A stretch of 64,000 nucleotides of DNA from an uncultured Clostridia bacterium. Lineage in GTDB: Bacteria > Bacillota > Clostridia > Christensenellales > Borkfalkiaceae. Positions 9,082 through 17,489 of this stretch are shown one piece after another. The first letter of the stretch is position 1, and the number at the start of each line of letters is the position of its first letter. The stretch covers positions 62,001 through 126,000 of the forward strand of contig CANQFA010000002.1 in the NCBI GenBank assembly GCA_947597925.1, written 5' to 3'. The notes under the pieces are model-generated. The model was not told the origin of the DNA. It saw only the letters and a list, made by a program, of their open reading frames with translations, and did no database searches. The position numbers and the translations under genes are program-made.

Positions 9082-9893
9082 TGCAATTTTGGGAATGGAT
9101 CCTGAAGTCATTTTTACTTGGTACGGTGCAGGGACTCACAGAGTTCCTGCCCGTTTCATCTAGCGGACATTTGCTCCTTCTGGAGCGTGTCCTCGGGTAT
9201 GCACCGCAGGGCGGAAGTCTCACTTTCGTCAACATCATGCTCCACTTCGGCACCCTGCTCGCCGTCGTCTTCGTCTTTCGAAAGGACCTCCTCGCCCTTT
9301 TCCGCCCGCCCTTTCGGGAGCTCTTTATGCTCCTCTCGGCGACGATCCCCGCCGCACTCGTCGGCGTCCTGTGGGAGGAGAAAATCGACGCGCTCTTTGC
9401 GGGAGAGAGGGGACTTTTCTTCCTCTTTCTCCTCTTCGGCGTGACGGCCGTCCTCCTCCTCGGAGCGGAGATCGCCGCGCATCGGAAGAGGACCCCCTTC
9501 GGCCGGAAGGCGGGGATGGCGATGGGGCTCATGCAGGCGGTCGCCGTGCTCCCCGGACTCTCAAGGAGCGGCTCCACGATCGCCGCGGGTATCTTCGCGG
9601 GCGCCGATGCCGAGCGCGCCTCCCGCTTCTCCTTCCTCATGAGCATCCCCATCATCGCGGGCGGCGCCTGTATGGGCCTTCTCGGCGCCCTCACGGATGG
9701 GACCGCCCTCTCGGATCCCATGGAGATCTGGGGCATCCTCACGGGAATGGCGGCGGCTGCTGTCTCGGGCTATCTCGCTCTCCGCCTCATGCTCCGCGTC
9801 GTGAAGCGGGCAAACTATAAGTGGTTCGCCCTCTACCTCCTCCTCTTGTCCCTCACGGGGCTGTGGCTCAATTGCCTCGGCATCCTCGTCTGA
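9081..9893 (+). CDS. uppP: Undecaprenyl-diphosphatase (BacA/UppP)
   Basis: Integral membrane phosphatase that recycles undecaprenyl diphosphate to the lipid carrier used for peptidoglycan. At 270 residues it shows both signature motifs: the first is GLTEFLPVSSSGH, the second LPGLSRSGST, with the catalytic Glu and His/Ser/Arg residues, plus about eight hydrophobic helices. ATG 9081 shares its A with the stop codon of the lipoprotein gene (TGATG), which implies translational coupling; the longer frame back to 9030 runs inside the neighbour and is ignored. Confidence 0.96.
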   Translation: MQFWEWILKSFLLGTVQGLTEFLPVSSSGHLLLLERVLGYAPQGGSLTFVNIMLHFGTLLAVVFVFRKDLLALFRPPFRELFMLLSATIPAALVGVLWEEKIDALFAGERGLFFLFLLFGVTAVLLLGAEIAAHRKRTPFGRKAGMAMGLMQAVAVLPGLSRSGSTIAAGIFAGADAERASRFSFLMSIPIIAGGACMGLLGALTDGTALSDPMEIWGILTGMAAAAVSGYLALRLMLRVVKRANYKWFALYLLLLSLTGLWLNCLGILV

Positions 9894-9899
9894 AATATG

Positions 9900-9929
9900 G
9901 GAGACCGTGCATAGTTTGCGGTCTCCTTT
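9900..9929 (+). terminator. Possible weak terminator after uppP
   Basis: Perfect 8-bp stem (9900-9907 with 9919-9926) and an 11-nt loop, but only TTT follows; readthrough into the small downstream gene is likely. Confidence 0.4.
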
Positions 9930-9957
9930 CGCATGCTGAGAGAAGGAGGTAACAGCT

Positions 9958-10113
9958 ATGCAGCTCAATTGCGGAGATATCTGCCCCAAGACGGGCGCCT
10001 ATCGGGTCGTGGACCGCAGCGGTCGCGTGGTAGGCACGGTGTATGTGGGCGAGGGCGAGACGATGCCCCCCACGCAGGTCGCCGACTGCCACTACGAATC
10101 GGAGAACGACTGA
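9958..10113 (+). CDS. 51-residue Cys/His protein with GDICPKTGAY and GETMPPT motifs (YjzC-like?)
   Basis: A short gene with a strong Shine-Dalgarno (AAGGAGG, 9943-9949) and ATG 9958. The protein starts MQLNCGDICPKTG, continues with a basic RVVDRSGRVVGTVYV strand, and ends in GETMPPTQVADCHYESEND. Cys5 and Cys9 (C-x3-C) plus Cys45-His46 could hold one metal ion. The pattern G-D-x-C/A-P-x-x-G-x-Y, later G-E-x-x-P-P-T, recalls small YjzC-type proteins of Bacillota, but I cannot prove homology. The function is unknown. It sits between uppP and a shared terminator. Confidence 0.7.
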   Translation: MQLNCGDICPKTGAYRVVDRSGRVVGTVYVGEGETMPPTQVADCHYESEND

Positions 10114-10149
10114 AAAAAACGGAGATTGCCTCGGCAGTCTCCGTTTTTT
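10112..10149. terminator. Bidirectional terminator
   Basis: Twelve-base stem (10119-10130 with 10133-10144, one wobble) flanked by A7 on the left and T6 on the right. It serves the small gene on + and the aldo/keto reductase on -. Confidence 0.85.
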
Positions 10150-10184
10150 GCTTTCTGTTATGATGTTATCGCGCGAATGGGGGT

Positions 10185-11237
10185 CTATCTCAGGATCTCC
10201 TCGACGGCGCGCACTTCCTCCTCGGTAAAGTTGGGGTCGACCTGCATATTCTCGAGCACCTGCGCGGAGGAGGATGCGCCGATGATGACCGTCGCCACCG
10301 CCTTCTGGCGGAGGACCCATGAGAGGGCGAGCGCCGAGAGGGTCTGCCCGCGCCCTGCGGCAAATTCGCGGAGACGGCCGAGCCTTTGGAGCATGGCGGG
10401 GGTGAGGAGGTCCTCCTTCAGCGTCTTCGTCTTGTGCATGCGGCTGTCCGCGGGGACGCCGTTTGCATAGCGGTCGGTGAGGAGACCCTGCTCGAGAGGG
10501 GAGTAGACGGCGAGCCCGAAGCCTTCCCTCTCGGCATAGGCGGGCAGTCCGTCCTCCTCGATATGTCGGTCGAGCAGATTATAGCGGACCTGATTGAGGA
10601 CAAAGGGGGTCTTCAGTTCGCGGAAGACGGCGATGGCCGCCTCCGTCTGCGCACGGGAATAGTTGGAAATGCCTACATAGAGCGCCTTTCCCTGCATCAC
10701 GATGCCGTGCAGGGCGAGGCAGGTCTCCTCGATGGGCGTCGCGGGGTCGGGGCGATGGTGGTAAAAGATGTCCACATAGTCGAGCCCCATGCGCCTTAAG
10801 CTTTGGTCGAGGGAGGCGGTGAGGTATTTCTTGCTCCCGCCGTCTCCGTAGGGGCCCTCCCACATGGGATAGCCCGCCTTGGTGGAGATGCACATCTCGT
10901 CGCGGTAGGGGGCGAGGCCCTCCTTCAGGATGCGCCCGAAATTTTCCTCTGCCGAGCCGCTGCGGGGGCCATAGTCATTGGCGAGGTCGAAGTGGCAGAT
11001 GCCGTTGTCAAATGCCGTGTACAGGGTGTCGCGCATGATCTCAAAGGAGTCCACGCTGCCGAAGTTCTGCCAGAGCCCGAGCGAGACCTCGGGGAGGCGA
11101 AGCCCGCTCCTTCCCGCCGCGCGGTAAGTCATCCCCTTGCGGTAGCGCATGGGGTCGGGAAGTCTCCCGCGGTTTGCGAGGAGATGGCGATAGGTCTCCT
11201 CATCGAGTTCTCTGCCGCTCACGAAGCGATCTTTCAT
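10185..11237 (-). CDS. Aldo/keto reductase, YghZ/MgrA type (L-glyceraldehyde 3-phosphate reductase-like)
   Basis: NADPH-dependent carbonyl reductase of the aldo/keto reductase superfamily. The opening MTYRAAGRSGLRLPEVSLGLW followed by the NFG segment is typical of the YghZ/Kv-beta branch, which reduces L-glyceraldehyde 3-phosphate and methylglyoxal. The catalytic tetrad is visible: Asp84 and Tyr89 (FDLANDYG), Lys120 (STKAGY) and His160/161. At 350 residues it has about 30 extra residues before the usual start. I keep ATG 11237 because a GGAGG lies 9 nt upstream and a clear promoter ends about 27 nt before it. Substrate is inferred from family only. Confidence 0.9.
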   Translation of the reverse strand: MKDRFVSGRELDEETYRHLLANRGRLPDPMRYRKGMTYRAAGRSGLRLPEVSLGLWQNFGSVDSFEIMRDTLYTAFDNGICHFDLANDYGPRSGSAEENFGRILKEGLAPYRDEMCISTKAGYPMWEGPYGDGGSKKYLTASLDQSLRRMGLDYVDIFYHHRPDPATPIEETCLALHGIVMQGKALYVGISNYSRAQTEAAIAVFRELKTPFVLNQVRYNLLDRHIEEDGLPAYAEREGFGLAVYSPLEQGLLTDRYANGVPADSRMHKTKTLKEDLLTPAMLQRLGRLREFAAGRGQTLSALALSWVLRQKAVATVIIGASSSAQVLENMQVDPNFTEEEVRAVEEILR

Positions 11238-11263
11238 CTCATGTTCCTCCTTCGGACACAATG

Positions 11264-11292
11264 ATTGTATCACATTCCGAAGAAAAATGCAA
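11264..11292 (-). promoter_or_regulatory. Sigma-A promoter for the aldo/keto reductase
   Basis: On the minus strand TTGCAT (11292-11287), 17-bp spacer, TACAAT (11269-11264); predicted leader about 20 nt. Confidence 0.75.
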
Positions 11293-11346
11293 GCCCACGC
11301 GCGAAAAAAGGAACCGAGCGGAGGCAGGGCTGCATACGATGAGAAT

Positions 11347-11793
11347 ATGGAGACGAAGACGGAAAAGGGGAGTGTGCGGCTGCTTGCGCCACTGTATGCG
11401 GGACGGAAGGGCATCTTGCGGGCGGCCCTGCAATATGTCTATCAGGCCGTGCGGCTTGGGAAGGGGGAGGAGGCTGCCGCCTTCGCCGCGCTTGCGGGAG
11501 TCAAATTCCGCGACTTCGAGAGGTTGGGCGCCCTCCTTCTGGAGCTCGGCGCCGACCCCGTCTTTACGGCGTGCCCGCCCTATCCCGTCTCCTATTTCTC
11601 CTGCGCGGGGGTGGACTATGCGAAGTCCCTGCCCGCCATGCTCTCCTCCGACCTTGCGATGGAGGAAGGGCTCTCCGAGGAAATTTTTGCCGCGGCCGAG
11701 GCACTTCCCGCCCACCGCTCGGCTCTTGCAGAGATGGGCGCGCACTGTCTGTCGGCGAAAGAGACCCTCTCGGGTCTCGGCGCATTGACATAA
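11347..11793 (+). CDS. Ferritin-like (manganese-catalase-type) protein that lacks the expected metal ligands
   Basis: The 148-residue protein shows the outline of a clostridial ferritin-like family: ILRAALQYVYQAVRLG, a second helix GVKFRDFERLGALLLELGAD, then PVFTACPPYPVSYF. In relatives as I remember them, the helices carry Glu in the first segment and an E-x-x-H pair in the second. Here the matching residues read Ile and K-F-R-D, so the di-metal centre seems lost. ATG 11347 gives METKTEKG; there is no good Shine-Dalgarno, and a CATACGAT box ends 6 nt upstream. It is divergent from the reductase. A structural or regulatory role is possible but unproven. Confidence 0.6.
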   Translation: METKTEKGSVRLLAPLYAGRKGILRAALQYVYQAVRLGKGEEAAAFAALAGVKFRDFERLGALLLELGADPVFTACPPYPVSYFSCAGVDYAKSLPAMLSSDLAMEEGLSEEIFAAAEALPAHRSALAEMGAHCLSAKETLSGLGALT

Positions 11794-11823
11794 AACGATG
11801 GCACCATGTCCGAGGTGAGCGCC

Positions 11824-12555
11824 TCAATTCGGCGGGTCGTTCTTCTCGGGGAGAAATTTCCAATAGCGCACGGGCATGTATCCGCGCATCTGCTTCAGCC
11901 GCTCCCGTGAGGGGATATTGACCGTTTTGTAGTATTCCCGCCAGAGCGCCTGCCACGCCTCTTCGTCCGCGGAGAGCACGACTTCGGCCTGCCCAAGGGG
12001 CGCGGTAAAGAGCTTCGTCCCATCCGAGACGGCCGCCTTTTGCCGCTTGGTGTCGTGGATGACGAAGGGATACCCCTTGAGCCGCACCAGAAAATGGCGG
12101 GCGAGGAGGTCCACGATGTCGGCATCGGGCGCGCAGGGAGCATAGAGCGCGCCGCTCTCGCACTCCATGAAGCGGAGGAAGCCATGCATGCGGTGCACCT
12201 CGAAGTTGACGCGGCGGATGCAGGCATCGGCGGCGGCGACGGCGTCCTCGGCGAGCATGCCGCGCACGGGCTTTCCCGCCTTAGCGAGGAATTTGAAATA
12301 GTTGAGCGCCACGGTGTCGCGGTCCTCTTCGCCGCTCCGAAGGAGGGTATCGAGGTCGGACATGCTGTCCTTGTCGAGCTCGAGGAGGCGCTTTTTCGCC
12401 TTCTCCGCCCTCCGCTTGTCGGTGCAGACAAAGACAGTCTTCTGCGAAAGGGAGAGCTGCGCCCTGCCCGAGGTCAGCACGGCGTCGTCATCCGAAAAGG
12501 CATAGAGCAGGGCGGTGAGGAAGGCATCTTTGCTGCCGTCGTAAAAGTAGATCAC
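11824..12555 (-). CDS. TIGR03915-type probable DNA metabolism protein
   Basis: Partner of the radical-SAM protein encoded just upstream. The 243 residues start VIYFYDGSKDAFLTALLYAF and carry RVNFEVHRMHGFLRF and HDTKRQKAAVSDG, hallmarks of the TIGR03915 family always found beside TIGR03916. The pair is annotated as involved in DNA modification or repair, without a proven reaction. The GTG start overlaps the radical-SAM stop by 4 nt (GTGA), so the two are strictly coupled. The longer open frame to 12684 is not used. Confidence 0.88.
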   Translation of the reverse strand: MIYFYDGSKDAFLTALLYAFSDDDAVLTSGRAQLSLSQKTVFVCTDKRRAEKAKKRLLELDKDSMSDLDTLLRSGEEDRDTVALNYFKFLAKAGKPVRGMLAEDAVAAADACIRRVNFEVHRMHGFLRFMECESGALYAPCAPDADIVDLLARHFLVRLKGYPFVIHDTKRQKAAVSDGTKLFTAPLGQAEVVLSADEEAWQALWREYYKTVNIPSRERLKQMRGYMPVRYWKFLPEKNDPPN

Positions 12556-13811
12556 AGTTCCCCCGTGCGCACCGAGCGTGCGCGTTCCGTCTCGGCGTAG
12601 GAAAAGAGGTCGAGCTGGACGGCGTTTTCCGCCCGCTCGCCCGCGGTGAGAAGTCCGCGGATCTCCCGCTCCGCCGCGCCGCAAAATTTTCCGTTCGCGG
12701 TGATAAAGTGCCTCGCGCGCTTGAGGACGACGCGCATCTTTTTGAGTGCGGAGAAATCGAGTGTGGTATATTTGCGCGCCTCGGTGATCTTATAGGCGCT
12801 CCGTGCGCCGATGCCGGGCACGCGCAGAAGCACCTCGAGGGGCGCGCGGTTGACCTCCACGGGAAAGAGATGGAGATTGCGGAGGGCCCACGCACACTTG
12901 GGGTCGAGGTCGAGGGGAAGGTCTTCTCCCTCTTCCACGAGCTCCTCGACCGAAAAGCCGTAGAAGCGGAGGAGCCAATCGGCCTGATAGAGGCGGTGCT
13001 CCCTGCACGCCCCCGCGGCCGCGGGCTCATCGGGAAGGATGCCGTCGTGCACGAGGGGGACATAGGAGGAGTAATAGACCCGCTTAAGCCCCGCATTGCG
13101 GTAGAGCCCCTCGGAGAGGCGGAGGATCTTGCCGTCCCGCTCGGGACTTGCCCCCACGATCATCTGGGTGGTCTGTCCCGCAGGGAGGAAGTGCCCTTTC
13201 TTCCTCTCCGCCTTAAATTCGGCGCGCTCCCTTTGCAGGCGGAGCATGGGGACGAGGAGGCTCTCGCGGCTCTTCTGGGGAGCGAGGAGCTTCAGGCTCT
13301 CCTCGGAGGGCAGTTCGATATTGTAGCTCATGCGGTCGGCATATTTCGCCGTCTCGTGCACGAGGAGGGGATCGGCGCGCGGAATGCCCTTCACATGGAC
13401 ATATCCGAAAAATTTATACTCCGTGCGCAGCTTCTTCACGACCTCGAGGAGACGCTCCATGGTGTAGTCGGGCGAGATGTGCACCGCCGAGGAGAGGAAG
13501 AGCCCCTCGATATAGTTGCGCTTGTAGAAGTCCATCACGAGCTCGCAGATCTCTTGGGGCTCGGCGGTCGCGCGGGGGACGTCTGCTCCCGCACGGGACA
13601 TGCAGTAGCGGCAGTGAAAGATGCAGTCATTGGAGAGGAGGATCTTCAGGAGGGAGATGCACCGCCCGTCGGGCGTGAAGGAATGGCAGCACCCCGCCGC
13701 ATAGCCGTTCCCGATGCCGCCTTCATTTTTTCTCCCGCTCCCCGAGGAGGAACAGGAGACGTCGTATTTCGCGCTCTCCGTCAGGATGCGTAGCCTGTCT
13801 TCCGAGATCAT
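12552..13811 (-). CDS. Radical SAM protein with C-terminal helix-hairpin-helix (TIGR03916, putative DNA modification/repair)
   Basis: A 419-residue [4Fe-4S] radical-SAM enzyme. The cluster motif is C63-x3-C67-x2-C70 (CIFHCRYC), preceded by a conserved Cys/Gly-rich segment YAAGCCHSF. A helix-hairpin-helix (LLRVPGIGARSAYKI) around residues 320-345 suggests DNA binding. Family knowledge assigns it, together with its TIGR03915 partner, to an uncharacterised DNA modification or repair role. ATG 13811 begins MISEDRLRILTE, has GGGAG upstream and lies just downstream of a perfect promoter; the 45-codon upward extension crosses that promoter and is rejected. Confidence 0.9.
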   Translation of the reverse strand: MISEDRLRILTESAKYDVSCSSSGSGRKNEGGIGNGYAAGCCHSFTPDGRCISLLKILLSNDCIFHCRYCMSRAGADVPRATAEPQEICELVMDFYKRNYIEGLFLSSAVHISPDYTMERLLEVVKKLRTEYKFFGYVHVKGIPRADPLLVHETAKYADRMSYNIELPSEESLKLLAPQKSRESLLVPMLRLQRERAEFKAERKKGHFLPAGQTTQMIVGASPERDGKILRLSEGLYRNAGLKRVYYSSYVPLVHDGILPDEPAAAGACREHRLYQADWLLRFYGFSVEELVEEGEDLPLDLDPKCAWALRNLHLFPVEVNRAPLEVLLRVPGIGARSAYKITEARKYTTLDFSALKKMRVVLKRARHFITANGKFCGAAEREIRGLLTAGERAENAVQLDLFSYAETERARSVRTGEL

Positions 13812-13830
13812 ACCCACTCCCTTTTGGGAC

Positions 13831-13859
13831 AGTATACCATTTTTTCGCAAAAATGTCAA
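13831..13859 (-). promoter_or_regulatory. Strong sigma-A promoter for the radical-SAM pair
   Basis: Minus strand TTGACA (13859-13854), 17-bp spacer, TATACT (13836-13831). The expected start point leaves a leader of only about 13 nt. Confidence 0.88.
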
Positions 13860-13903
13860 ACGTTTGTTCTCCATTTTGCAAACTTTTGTTCGGAAAATTT
13901 TTC

Positions 13904-13932
13904 TTGCGCTCCCGTGCGGAGTATGGTATAAT
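13904..13932 (+). promoter_or_regulatory. Sigma-A promoter for the two-component operon
   Basis: TTGCGC (13904-13909), 17-bp spacer, TATAAT (13927-13932), divergent from the radical-SAM promoter with 44 bp between the -35 boxes. Confidence 0.8.
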
Positions 13933-13993
13933 GGAGAGGATTTCACGAGATTTTCACCCTGTCTTTAGGGGAATATGACTTGAGGAGCGTATA

Positions 13994-14680
13994 ATGAGGC
14001 GGAAAGGTGAGAAGATGAAGATCCTGATCGTAGACGACGAGGCGATGATCCGCGCCGTTCTCCGCGAATATGTGGAGTTCGAGGGCGGGGAGGCGGACGA
14101 GGCGCAGGACGGCATGGAGGCCGTCAGGAAGTGTCGCGAGACCGCCTACGACGCCGTGCTCATGGACATCATGATGCCCAAGCTCGACGGCTTTTCCGCA
14201 GTGCGGGAGATCCGCAAGTTTTCCGCCGTGCCCGTCATCATGCTCTCCGCCCGCGGCGAGGAGTATGACAAGCTCTTCGGCTTCGAGATAGGCTCCGACG
14301 ACTATGTGACCAAGCCCTTTTCTCCCAAGGAGGTCATGGCGCGCATCCATGCCGTCATCCGCCGCGGAAAGGCGCCCGAGAGCGAGGTCTATGACTTCGA
14401 GGGGCTCCGCGTGGACGTGACGGGCAGGACGGTCGCAGTCGACGGGGTGCGGGTGGAACTCACGCCCAAAGAATATGAACTCCTCTTCTATTTCGTGCAG
14501 AATGCGGGCGTCGCACTGACGCGGGAGCGCCTCCTCAACAAGGTGTGGGGGTACGACTTCTACGGCGACGACCGCACCGTGGACACCCACGTCAAGATGC
14601 TGCGGGGCAATCTCGGAAAATATCGCAAATTCATCGTCACCCTGCGCGGCCTCGGCTATAAGTTCGAGGTCGAGAAGTAA
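13994..14680 (+). CDS. OmpR-family response regulator
   Basis: A receiver domain followed by a winged-helix DNA-binding domain. With the ATG at 13994 the acidic pair is Asp14-Asp15 and the phosphoacceptor Asp58 (LMDIMMP), with Lys in VTKPF. The C-terminal half has LTPKEYELLFYFVQNAG and the DNA-recognition part TVDTHVKMLRGNLGK. I choose 13994 because GAGGAG (13982-13987) lies 6 nt before it; ATG 14015 gives the textbook MKILIVDDE start but a poorer Shine-Dalgarno. The histidine kinase follows after 11 nt. The gene order suggests it controls its own operon, including the exported protein. Confidence 0.94.
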   Translation: MRRKGEKMKILIVDDEAMIRAVLREYVEFEGGEADEAQDGMEAVRKCRETAYDAVLMDIMMPKLDGFSAVREIRKFSAVPVIMLSARGEEYDKLFGFEIGSDDYVTKPFSPKEVMARIHAVIRRGKAPESEVYDFEGLRVDVTGRTVAVDGVRVELTPKEYELLFYFVQNAGVALTRERLLNKVWGYDFYGDDRTVDTHVKMLRGNLGKYRKFIVTLRGLGYKFEVEK

Positions 14681-14691
14681 GGGGCGCGGGG

Positions 14692-16116
14692 ATGGCGCGC
14701 GGAAAGAAGAAGGCATTGAGGACGGGCAGGAGCCTGAACCTCATTTTGTGGTGCTGTTTTACCCTCTTCGCGCTCATCCTCCTCATCCTCTTCATCACGC
14801 TGCAGACCCTCTTCGTCTCGGGAGGATACCGCGCGCAGACGGTCGAACTTCTGAGGCGGGCAAGCGGGGAGATGGAGGACCTTTTGACCGACGCGGACGC
14901 CCTCGATGCCTCTCTCCGCATGCAGCTCACCGAGGTGGGGGAGCGGTACGATGTGACCTTTCGCTTTCTCACGCTGGACGGGCGAAGCGCCTTTTCGGAT
15001 GCGGGGTATGAGCTCTATCCCGAGATCGCCGAGGACCTCAAGGGCCGTCTCTCGGCGCAGGGGGAGCGCACCGTCACCATCCGCGAGGAGGACCTCCTCG
15101 CCTATGCCTCCCTCGTCGAGAAGGGGGGCGAAACCTACTTTCTCTATCTCTCGAGCTCGCTCGCCCGCCTCGAACCCTTTGAGAGCGGACTACTGTGGCT
15201 CTCCCTCGCCATCGCACTCTTTTCCGTCGTCCTTGCCTTTGCGGTGAGCGGCGCCGTCTCCCTCCTCATCACGAAGCCCGTGACCGAGGTCACCGACCGC
15301 GCCAAGGCCCTCGCGCGGGGCGAATATGGGGAGGAGGAACACAGGGACTACTATTGCCTCGAGATGGCGGAGCTCTCCGACGCCCTCGACTATGCCCGCC
15401 GCGAGATCGGAAAAAGCGACGCCATGCAGCGGGAGCTCATCGCAAATGTCTCGCACGACTTCAAGACTCCGCTCACCATGATCAAGGCATATGCCTCCAT
15501 GATCCGCGAGATTTCTGGAAGCAATGAGCAAAAACGGAATACCCATGCCCAGATCATCATCGACGAAACGGACCGTCTCACAAATCTGGTCAACGACGTT
15601 TTAGACCTCTCCAAACTGCGCGCGGGGGTGGGAAAGGAGCTCCCCGTGCACTTCGACCTCTCGGAGGAAGTCACGGCCCTTCTGGAGCGCTTCCGCTACC
15701 TCGAGGAGACGGAAGGGTATACCTTTGAAAAGGACATTGAGGCGGGGATCACCGTCTTTGCGGCGCGGGAACGTATCCTGCAGGTCGTCTATAACCTCGT
15801 GGGTAATGCCGTGAACTATACGGGAGAGGACAAGCGGGTCGCCATCCGTCTCTTCCGCACCGCGGCAGGATGCCGCCTCGAGGTGGAGGACACGGGACAG
15901 GGCATCCCCGAAGAGGAGCGCGCCACCATCTGGGACCGCTACTACCGCTCGAGCGAGACGCACCGCCGTCCCGTGGGCGGCACGGGGCTCGGGCTCTCCA
16001 TCGTAAAGAGCATCCTCATCTCGCAAAAATGCCCCTTCGGCGTCCTGTCCGAAGAGGGAAAGGGAAGTATTTTCTGGGTGGAATTCATCGACGAAACAGA
16101 GGAGGACAAGGTATGA
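14692..16116 (+). CDS. Sensor histidine kinase (HAMP, HisKA, HATPase)
   Basis: A 474-residue membrane kinase. Transmembrane helix 1 is at about residues 17-40, then an extracellular sensor domain of about 120 residues, then helix 2 at about 164-190 leading into a HAMP linker. The phosphorylation box is SHDFKTPLT near residue 254. The ATP domain shows NLVGNAVNYT, EDTGQGIPEE and GGTGLGLSI. The extracellular sensor has no domain I recognise. It partners with the upstream regulator, and its stop overlaps the next gene by 4 nt (ATGA), so the exported protein downstream may take part in sensing or be the main output. Confidence 0.94.
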   Translation: MARGKKKALRTGRSLNLILWCCFTLFALILLILFITLQTLFVSGGYRAQTVELLRRASGEMEDLLTDADALDASLRMQLTEVGERYDVTFRFLTLDGRSAFSDAGYELYPEIAEDLKGRLSAQGERTVTIREEDLLAYASLVEKGGETYFLYLSSSLARLEPFESGLLWLSLAIALFSVVLAFAVSGAVSLLITKPVTEVTDRAKALARGEYGEEEHRDYYCLEMAELSDALDYARREIGKSDAMQRELIANVSHDFKTPLTMIKAYASMIREISGSNEQKRNTHAQIIIDETDRLTNLVNDVLDLSKLRAGVGKELPVHFDLSEEVTALLERFRYLEETEGYTFEKDIEAGITVFAARERILQVVYNLVGNAVNYTGEDKRVAIRLFRTAAGCRLEVEDTGQGIPEEERATIWDRYYRSSETHRRPVGGTGLGLSIVKSILISQKCPFGVLSEEGKGSIFWVEFIDETEEDKV

Positions 16117-17471
16117 AAAGAGGGCTTATTGCGCTGTTTTTCGCACCCATGTTCCTTTTTTCCGCTGCGCCCCTCGCGGCGAATGCAAAGTCGGAGGAGT
16201 GGCGGGGCGGCTCCGTGGTGACGGGCGCCGTGCCCATCGGGGAGGGGCTCCTTCTCGAGCAGCAGAGCATCACCTTGCACATCGGCAGCCTCCCGGGCGA
16301 GGCGTCCTACGACGCCTATGTCCGCTCGGAGTATGTCCTCTCCAATCCCTCGGAGGAGGAAAAGTCCCTGCACGTCCTCTTCCCCTGCGGCACCGCGCCG
16401 CAATACGAGCACGGCAACTTCGGCGCGGAATGCTGTGAGCTGACGGCGGACGGGGAGCGGGTAGAGGCCTCCCTGCGCCATACCTTTGTGGGGTACTATA
16501 ACCCCTCCCTGAATGTCGAAAATGTGCTCATGCAGTGCGAAGGGGAGCGGACGGACGACTTCTACTTTCCCGACCTTGCCGTCCATGAACATATCTATAC
16601 CTTCGACCTTCCCGAGGAGGCGCTCGGAGACAGCGGGCGGCGGTATCTCACCTTCGTCCTCACCTTTGACTGCGACCCCATAAGGACGCGCATCATGGCC
16701 TCTCGCCGCATGTACACCGAGATCGTGGACGGGCGCATGCGGGCGAGTTTCGACGTCGAGGCGGGCAAAAACGAGATCATCCTCGCCGTCGCGGGGGAGG
16801 ACGTAAAGGGAATGGACTACGGCGTCTTCTCCGACCGCGGCAGCAGCGAAGAGGTACAGGCGGGCACCATTGCAGAGACAGACAAACAGTGCACCTTCGG
16901 CGAATATGCCATGCGCACCTATCCCGAGGAGACTGCCATCTCCCCCGAGGACTGGTGTTGCGGGTTTATCACCATGCTCACGCGCAGTACGAGCGGCGCC
17001 ATCGTCTATGCCGTCCCCGATTCCCTGCGCGAGGAAGCCTTTATGCCGTGGTATGAGTATTCTCTCACCCTGCCCGCGCACGGCACCCTCGTGCATGCGG
17101 TGAAAGAGCCCATCTATCCCGCCCTCGGCGAGGGGAAATTTGTCTACGTCTACCTCCTTTCGCCCCTGCGGCGGTGGGGGAGCGGAAAGGTAGAGGTCAC
17201 CCTCGAGACGCCCTACTACCTCGCGCACAGCACCCTGCACTTCAAAGAGGACGGAGGGGTCTACACCCTGCAGAGGGGCAGCTTCCCGCTCGGCGAACTC
17301 GTGGTGACACTAACGGAGTCGGAGCGCACCTATCTCGAGCTCGCGGCGCCAAAGCCCGCACCCATCCCCGCGCCTCTCCTCGGTGCCTACATCGTCCTCG
17401 GCATCCTCGGGACGGCGGCGGTCGGCGCGGCGATCTGGGGGATCGTCGTGCTCGCGCGCAGAAAGAAATAA
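16113..17471 (+). CDS. Exported, C-terminally membrane-anchored protein of unknown function in the two-component operon
   Basis: A 452-residue protein with a cleavable signal peptide (residues 1 to about 25, ending AANA), a long extracellular part rich in beta-strand patterns, and one C-terminal helix (about 421-445, GAYIVLGILGTAAVGAAIWG) followed by ARRKK, giving an outside ectodomain. Four cysteines (the adjacent pairs ECCEL and WCCGF) are notable. I recognise no domain. ATGA overlap with the kinase and GGAGG upstream make translational coupling clear. It could be an accessory sensor, a cell-wall target or an effector of the two-component system. Confidence 0.85.
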   Translation: MKRGLIALFFAPMFLFSAAPLAANAKSEEWRGGSVVTGAVPIGEGLLLEQQSITLHIGSLPGEASYDAYVRSEYVLSNPSEEEKSLHVLFPCGTAPQYEHGNFGAECCELTADGERVEASLRHTFVGYYNPSLNVENVLMQCEGERTDDFYFPDLAVHEHIYTFDLPEEALGDSGRRYLTFVLTFDCDPIRTRIMASRRMYTEIVDGRMRASFDVEAGKNEIILAVAGEDVKGMDYGVFSDRGSSEEVQAGTIAETDKQCTFGEYAMRTYPEETAISPEDWCCGFITMLTRSTSGAIVYAVPDSLREEAFMPWYEYSLTLPAHGTLVHAVKEPIYPALGEGKFVYVYLLSPLRRWGSGKVEVTLETPYYLAHSTLHFKEDGGVYTLQRGSFPLGELVVTLTESERTYLELAAPKPAPIPAPLLGAYIVLGILGTAAVGAAIWGIVVLARRKK

Positions 17472-17489
17472 TTTCACCGCGGAGAATGC

